The position numbers were made by a program, and so were the translations under genes. Below the pieces are notes generated by a model. The model did no database searches, was not told the DNA's origin, and worked only from the letters and a program-made list of their open reading frames with translations. Shown here piece after piece: positions 6,237 through 12,400 of a stretch of DNA of 14,786 nucleotides. How positions within the stretch are numbered: the stretch's first letter is position 1; each line of letters opens with the position of its first letter. Origin of the DNA: Bdellovibrio sp. (GTDB taxonomy: Bacteria > Bdellovibrionota > Bdellovibrionia > Bdellovibrionales > Bdellovibrionaceae); assembly GCA_003176075.1 (NCBI GenBank), contig PSRN01000192.1:1-14786 (forward strand), written 5' to 3'.

Positions 6237-9200
6237 TATTCTTTCTCGCCGGCAAAAATATCCTTAATCACCTGCATCATGTCCGACGCGGTTCGCAGGT
6301 GGCCCACTCCGACCCAGGGCCATTGCGCCTTCAGATTGTGGTGAGCTCTAACGAGATCAGCAATGCCATTCAGGTACTCGTTGGTCACCGCCAGCCCTGC
6401 ATATTGAAGATCGTCCTTCATTTCTTCGATCTTCTTCACGTAAGCTTCCGCGTCGTGCGGCATCGTTTCGGCGTCCCCCACCGTAAGGATGTACTTATTG
6501 TAGCGCGAGCTGGGAAACCTTTCCCCCATCAGAATCTGATGGTCCAATTCGGCCGCCGACAAATAATTTGTACCGCCACCAAAGAATTTTGAAAAAGCCT
6601 GTTCGCGCGTCATCTCTTTTGCCGTGGTATCAAATCCCACAAAGACGAGCTCCACGTTTTTGTACTTGGCTTTCAAGAGGGCCTCGATGTTGAAAACCAA
6701 ATTTTTCGCATTTTCAATTCGTTCGCCGGCCATGCTGCCGGTGAGATCAAGATTCACGACCAGAACAGCGTCAAAGTCCGGCCTTGGCTTCTCGGTTCGG
6801 CCGGAGACGCGATAATCACTGGGCTCAATCAACGGCAGGGCCTCTTTGATCAAATCCATGAGAGGCACTGAAGAATCCGAAGGAAGTCCTTTTCCTTTGC
6901 GCAATGCCCTTGCCTTCTCAATGGCGACGATCATGGTTTGGTCCCACAAAATATTTCCCATGGGTTTCATCACACTGCTTTGCCGAACGCGGCGAGTTTC
7001 AGGGTTTTTCCCCTCGGTCCGACGAATGTTCGGCAGCTCAAGCACTTCGCCGAGGAGTTCGCCATAGAGCTTTAGCGGGATCTGAATGTCTTGCGGATTA
7101 CCGGCTCCCGAGCCGTCGGTTCCGGGCTGAGGGTGGTCATCACCATCGTCGCCTGGCTTCCGGCCATGTCCATCCCCGTCGTCGCCGGGTTGACCATCGC
7201 CGTCGCCGTCCCCCTTGTCACCTTTGTTCTTCTTCTTGCGGGGGCCCCATCTGTCTCCCGGAAGATGTGGGCCTGATCCAATAACACTGCCGTTGCCGTC
7301 CACGTGAAAGTCGTGATCCCGGTGTTCCGCCACTTGGTCGACGGGACCGACAGGCTTGCCTCTCATTTGATAGCCATAATAGACTCCGTCGAACTGAAAT
7401 CGCGGTATTTCAGGTAGAACCGGCAGTGTGACCTTGCCATTTTTGAATCGCGGCCTGACCGTACCCGTGAGCGAGTCACGGATCGCTCCGAAAAGACGGC
7501 GTTCAACGGTGTACAGGTACTCTCGCACGGCGGGACCGGCATGGGGTGCAAAATCCACGATTTCACTTCCCGTCGCTTCAACCTGATGATCACTGACCTT
7601 GGCGGCCAGTACACCCCATTCATGGGCCTTCTGCTCAATGTATTCATCACTGAAAGAAGCCAGCACATTGTCTTTGAAGCCTTTGATTGACTCAGCCAGG
7701 GCACGGGAAAGATCTTCGTCCTTTCTTCCGTCCACGACCAAGCTCACTTCCCCGGTGACTGAAACTTCAAGAAGTGAATTTTCCAACTTCAGTTGAAGAC
7801 TCCGACCAAATGAAGGATTAACGAGTCGAGAAAAGTACGCATCAATTTGAGCGGGCCGTCTCATCAGTTGCGCGATGACAAATAGGGTTTTGGCCGCTGA
7901 ATGGATTTCCAGTGGCAATTCCTGAGCCTTGTTCTGAACGAACTTTAACCGGCCCGGCGTCAACGCCGGGTTGATCAACGAAACACTGGGATAGTAGAGA
8001 AGTTTATTGTCAACATACTTGGCGCGAATGAAATTTTGGATGCGCTTCCAATCTCTTGTCAGCGCAATGAACTTTTGCTTTTCAGGTTCAACGTTAGGAT
8101 CCATTTCCTGATTTTGCGTGAGCCGATACAAGAAAAACTTTTGCTTTTCGATCCATCTTTGATCTAAGGCCATCACCGCAAATTGACTGTCATTCTTGTT
8201 CGCGTACTTTTGTCGCGCCCATGCCATGAATTGCTTGTCTTTTTCTTTTTCGGCCAGTCGTTTGATCTCCGGCCGCTCCATGAATTGGTCATACAAATTG
8301 AACCAGCCACTCACGCCCACCCAGTACGGATTACTGAAGTTGGGGTAAGTCACTCCTGAGAGAAGCTGGGCGAACTTGACCAAATCGGCGGACGAGACCC
8401 AAGGCAGATGACGAGCCAAAACATACATCATCAGGGTCGCCCATCCTTCATTCATGATTTTGGTTTGAAAAATACCGGGAAAGTTGCGGTGGCTTTGTTC
8501 ATAGAGTTTGAAAATTGAGCGTTGCCAGTCTGGCGCTTCCGGCGGCAGCAAGTTGGTCAGGGCTTGCATCACGCTGGCCGTCTCACCCCAGCCCCTGAAG
8601 GACTCCTTTTTTTTCGCTGGTTGGTGTTGAATGAGATTTTGCAACAAACTGCCGGTCACTTTGGAACTTTCCCAAAAACTCCTTGAAGCCGGGGGTTTTA
8701 TGGGAAAATTCGGATCGGCCCCGAGCATCTCCGGGGCTTCGAAGGTGCCGGAATAATAATCTTGCAGGCCATCGATGGAGCCCAGGAATTGAAAAAAAAG
8801 CGAAACTTCATCGTGACCGTGATCACCGTAAGCGTTGCGAAGGGCCTCGGAGAGCTGGTAAGCAGCCAGGGGCCCATCCCCCGGCCGAATGTTCATATAA
8901 TCCGAGGTGATCCCCATGTCGAGGTGGCCAGCCACATGCATGATGATGCTCAACAATTCAGTGAAAGGCAGCGAGGCCGAGTAAAAAGCCCGACATGTGG
9001 GACAACCCTGAGTCACGAATTCCAAGACGCCGCTGCGACTCGAACCCGCCGAAGCAATATCGTAACCGTGACGCCAGTGCGGGGCTGGATGCCCCCCGGA
9101 AATAGCCATCACGTTGAACTGATCCGAAGGCACCATATTCATTTGGTGAGGAGGCACAGCAAGACCCAATTCGTGGGCCACTTGCGCAATGAGCTGGGCC

Positions 9201-9421
9201 GCATCCTTGATCTTATCGCCGTAATCCGCTTCTCCCAAGGCGTTCATTTCAATTTGTCCGATTCCGGCAGTTTCGGTGACTTTGACCTTTGGCCTGCCAT
9301 GAATTTCCTGGCAAGACACCGCCATGCCCGGGGTAAGAGATTGCGCCAGGGACGACACCGGCAGGAGCGCCAGGAGAATAAGGGGTCTCCTGTGGAGACC
9401 GCTAAGTAGAACCCGCATCAT
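6236..9421 (-). CDS. Exported SpoVR-like / YeaH-YhbH-like (DUF444 VWA) fusion protein
   Basis: This 1061-residue protein joins two families that are normally separate. A signal peptide comes first (MMRVLLSGLHRR, hydrophobic 13-24, likely cleavage after SLA at 26). Residues about 70-530 match SpoVR (E. coli YcgB): PPHQMNMVPSDQF, PAPHWRHG, LEFVTQGCPTC, MHVAGHLDM, KIMNEGWATLMMY and the NPYWVGVSGW segment equivalent to NSPWYSGINPY occur in family order. Residues about 630-1061 match YeaH/YhbH from its N-terminal helix through an Asp/Gly-rich linker (727-775) and the ELLGEVLELPNI segment to a VWA domain with MIDAS residues DLTGS (892-896), Thr951 in GGGTN and Asp983. ATG 9421 lies one base after the stop of the AAA+ gene, with AAGGGGG upstream, so translation is coupled. 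It has only three cysteines (37, 140, 143). Domain calls are strong; export rests on the signal peptide; the function is unknown. Confidence 0.88.
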   Translation of the reverse strand: MMRVLLSGLHRRPLILLALLPVSSLAQSLTPGMAVSCQEIHGRPKVKVTETAGIGQIEMNALGEADYGDKIKDAAQLIAQVAHELGLAVPPHQMNMVPSDQFNVMAISGGHPAPHWRHGYDIASAGSSRSGVLEFVTQGCPTCRAFYSASLPFTELLSIIMHVAGHLDMGITSDYMNIRPGDGPLAAYQLSEALRNAYGDHGHDEVSLFFQFLGSIDGLQDYYSGTFEAPEMLGADPNFPIKPPASRSFWESSKVTGSLLQNLIQHQPAKKKESFRGWGETASVMQALTNLLPPEAPDWQRSIFKLYEQSHRNFPGIFQTKIMNEGWATLMMYVLARHLPWVSSADLVKFAQLLSGVTYPNFSNPYWVGVSGWFNLYDQFMERPEIKRLAEKEKDKQFMAWARQKYANKNDSQFAVMALDQRWIEKQKFFLYRLTQNQEMDPNVEPEKQKFIALTRDWKRIQNFIRAKYVDNKLLYYPSVSLINPALTPGRLKFVQNKAQELPLEIHSAAKTLFVIAQLMRRPAQIDAYFSRLVNPSFGRSLQLKLENSLLEVSVTGEVSLVVDGRKDEDLSRALAESIKGFKDNVLASFSDEYIEQKAHEWGVLAAKVSDHQVEATGSEIVDFAPHAGPAVREYLYTVERRLFGAIRDSLTGTVRPRFKNGKVTLPVLPEIPRFQFDGVYYGYQMRGKPVGPVDQVAEHRDHDFHVDGNGSVIGSGPHLPGDRWGPRKKKNKGDKGDGDGDGQPGDDGDGHGRKPGDDGDDHPQPGTDGSGAGNPQDIQIPLKLYGELLGEVLELPNIRRTEGKNPETRRVRQSSVMKPMGNILWDQTMIVAIEKARALRKGKGLPSDSSVPLMDLIKEALPLIEPSDYRVSGRTEKPRPDFDAVLVVNLDLTGSMAGERIENAKNLVFNIEALLKAKYKNVELVFVGFDTTAKEMTREQAFSKFFGGGTNYLSAAELDHQILMGERFPSSRYNKYILTVGDAETMPHDAEAYVKKIEEMKDDLQYAGLAVTNEYLNGIADLVRAHHNLKAQWPWVGVGHLRTASDMMQVIKDIFAGEKE
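7097..7243 (-). other. Asp/Gly-rich low-complexity linker in the SpoVR-VWA protein
   Basis: Residues 727-775 begin with a basic patch (RKKKNKGDK) and continue with GDGDGDGQPGDDGDG and GDDGDD units. The DNA is correspondingly repetitive (GTCGCC/GTCATC units). E. coli YeaH has a Gly-rich linker at the same place, so the position is ancestral and the acidic character is the local novelty. The DxDxDG-like pattern could bind calcium, but it matches no defined repeat family. Confidence 0.6.
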
Positions 9422-9422
9422 A

Positions 9423-12400
9423 TCAGTCGCCCCCTTGCTGCGTGGGCGGCGAAGCCGCCACGGGTGTCTTTCCGGAGATGATCAAGTCAACGTTTCGATC
9501 AAAATCATTCCGCTGTTTGGACCAAGCCTCCGGCGAAAAGTTTTCGAGCAAATTCGAACTGGCGATGATTTGATACGTGAAATCCGGAATGCTCGGCTTA
9601 ATCAGGCGTTCCGTATCGGTAAAAAGAAAGCTCTGAACTCCCGGCCTTTGGCTCAAAACCTGGTCTTCCGTGATCAGCTCCAAAGCCTTCAAAAGAAAGC
9701 GGGAGGTGTGAACCCACTTCATTTGCATCATCGCCCGATCCACGGTGAAAAGAAAAATCCGGGTGGCTTCGTAAATCGAAAGTTGTGAGATCCCTTCGGG
9801 CAAGGGTTCGGTCGCCTCCGCTTGAAAAAGCCTTGGAAAGAACTCGAGCAAGTTGTTTGTCAGCTGCCGACCGACCAATTTCGGATCCATGATCGTGCCA
9901 CCGCTCAGTTGGGAAAGCCACGAAGCCGGCTCGGGCAAATCCTGAACGTTCTCGACGCGCAGGACATCCGACAGACGTTGGTGAATGATTGCAAGGTTTC
10001 CGTTCACCGCGTCGGCGATCACCTGTTGGCGGCGATTTTGCGCATGGGGGTCTTGGATTCCCACCACCTCGTGCCAGGTGGTCGCTCCACTATCAGCCTG
10101 CTTGAGGATGGGAGGGTAAAGCGGTAAAAAGCTGGCCGGCGGGAATTTCTTAAGAATGGACTTGAACAATTCACGTTCACCGACAGTTTTGAGTCCGATG
10201 TCACTCGCGCTGATCGTAATGTCGGAAAGAGAAACATAGGGATGCCCCGAGAGATGATCCTGCACGGCGGCCAGAACGGGCGTGAGGATCGCTTTTTGAT
10301 CCGCCGGGTTCTTCGCCAACTGCGGATTTTCCTGCAAGGCCATGGCCAAGCTTTCGTAAACAGGCATGCGAAAGGAATCGACGATCATGTTGATGAACGC
10401 GAGATTTCCCTCGAGGCTCGCATCGAGCGGAATGGTCCTTGTGTTCTTCTCAACCCAATTGGTGATTCGTTCGGATTCACTTTCGGCCGGGCCCAGTCCG
10501 GTGCCCGATCGGTCCATGCTGGGGACGACGAGAACAAGCGCGCCGCGACTGGAATGGCTCGTGGCCACCTCGACCAATGCGCTGGTGGACGCGGACAGAA
10601 ATGATCTCGCGTCGGTCTGTTCGTTCAGGCGCACCAGGTGGGACACAACGGGCGGAGCCACCAGCACGATTCGGCTGGCGGTGTTCAAAAGCGTATTTGA
10701 AGCTTTGGCCAACTTGTTCAAAAGCTCAGGCCCCTTGGCTCCAGCCGGCATGTAGTCGAGGTTGATGATCCGGCCCCAGCGGCGGAGAAACGAGGGCTCA
10801 ATTTTCAGACTTGAGGTTGACAGCGTGGCGAGCAAAATTTCTTCCACCGTCGGTTTCAACTTGTCCTTCGCGTATTTGGCGATCTGGTCCTGCTCCGCCG
10901 TTGGATTCAGGGTCATCCAAATATTGAGATTGCGAACCGGCCGCTTGACCCATTGCCCGTTGACGGCGAATGAGTACATTCCGTCCTGGGACTCAAAAAT
11001 CATCCGCTGCCAATTCAGGATCTTAGCCATGACTTTTTCGCTGGCGGCATGGACGTCGTCGAAGAGAATCCAGGAGCGGTACCCGTTCGGCGTCGCTAAC
11101 AACAGGTTGAGATGTTGAAGCGCCTGATCGACATCCATGTCATCTTCCCGGCCTTCCCCCTCTTCAACCTTGAGCTTTCCCACGTTGATGATGATGGCTT
11201 GGGCGTCATTGTTCGATGACATGTCATTAAAGTCGTAAAGCTTGAGCTTTAACATTTTGACCATCGTCTTAAAGAGGAAGGTCTTCCCGGAACCCGTATT
11301 GCCGAACAGGATAATGGATCCCGGGACAGGTTTCCCGGATTCAGCGCGCGTCTGGGAGAGAAGGGTGGACACCACTCTTCGCTTCAGTTCAAAGGGACCC
11401 GCGTAACCGGCCGCTTGCAGGTTCAAAAGGGCGTCCTTCCCACTGAGAACCACCATGGGGTCATCCGCAGGAAGAGTGGCCAAGTTCATCGGAATATCGA
11501 AAACCTGCGTCAGAACGCGTTCGACGAAGAACTTGTTGATGAGTCGCGTCCTCCGCACCTCGCGGTCAGAAAGAACCGCTAGCGCGAAAACCGATCGAAA
11601 GCGGACAAAGGATTCAAAGCGGGACTCCTTTTTCTGCCCGAGCAAGCCAAGGAACCGGCTGACCGCATAGTCGATGACCACTTCCAGACTTTTGTCCGAA
11701 TCCAATTCGGCCCGCGGTTTGATCTCCTTGGCAGAAAACTGGTATTCGAGGGATTGCACGTCCGCATTCTTGAAGACATCCTTCAGCGAGGCAGACATGG
11801 ATTCCGGATCCGGATCCTTGATTTCCTGTATTTTGAACCGATCCAGCATCCCGTATTCAATTTCATGGGCCAAGTTTCTTTCGATCGACTTCATTTCCTC
11901 GGGCGTGGCAACGATCAAGGACGAATAAGCGGGTTTTGCATTGTCGTCGCGGAACTCCCGCAGGGAAAGAGGCCTGCCAGCCGCCATGAGGTAAAGGAAT
12001 GAAGGATAGAGTGCCGTGCTCGTCGATGCGACCCTGTCCAGGTCACTGCCTCCGGTGGCATGGACATAACTGAGGGTGAAGGGATGCTGTTTCTCAACGG
12101 GCTTCGGAATCCCGTTCTGGGAAGCGATCACTTCATCCATTCGGGCAACGACCACGTCACGCTCCTGCGTCCGTCCGAAGCTTTCAATGTTGACGAGAAC
12201 CTGCTCCTGACTCAGCTTCTGTGGATTCACCACATGGATGCGCAGCTTCTTGTTCCGATGGTCAAAAACATCTTCGGGGTTGCGGGCGCCGTAATCGATG
12301 GGGCTGCTGTAGCCTTTCGCCAGAATGGAATCCCAGACCAGTTCCCGCAACGATGAAGGAACCACGAGAATCATTCTCTTGGGTGTCTTTTTGGTGGAGC

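Noticed and set aside
7072..7287. Frameshift or assembly join creating the SpoVR-VWA fusion in the repetitive linker
   Set aside because: The frame is continuous, and the VWA half begins well upstream of the linker with YeaH-like N-terminal sequence, so the join is not at the repeat.
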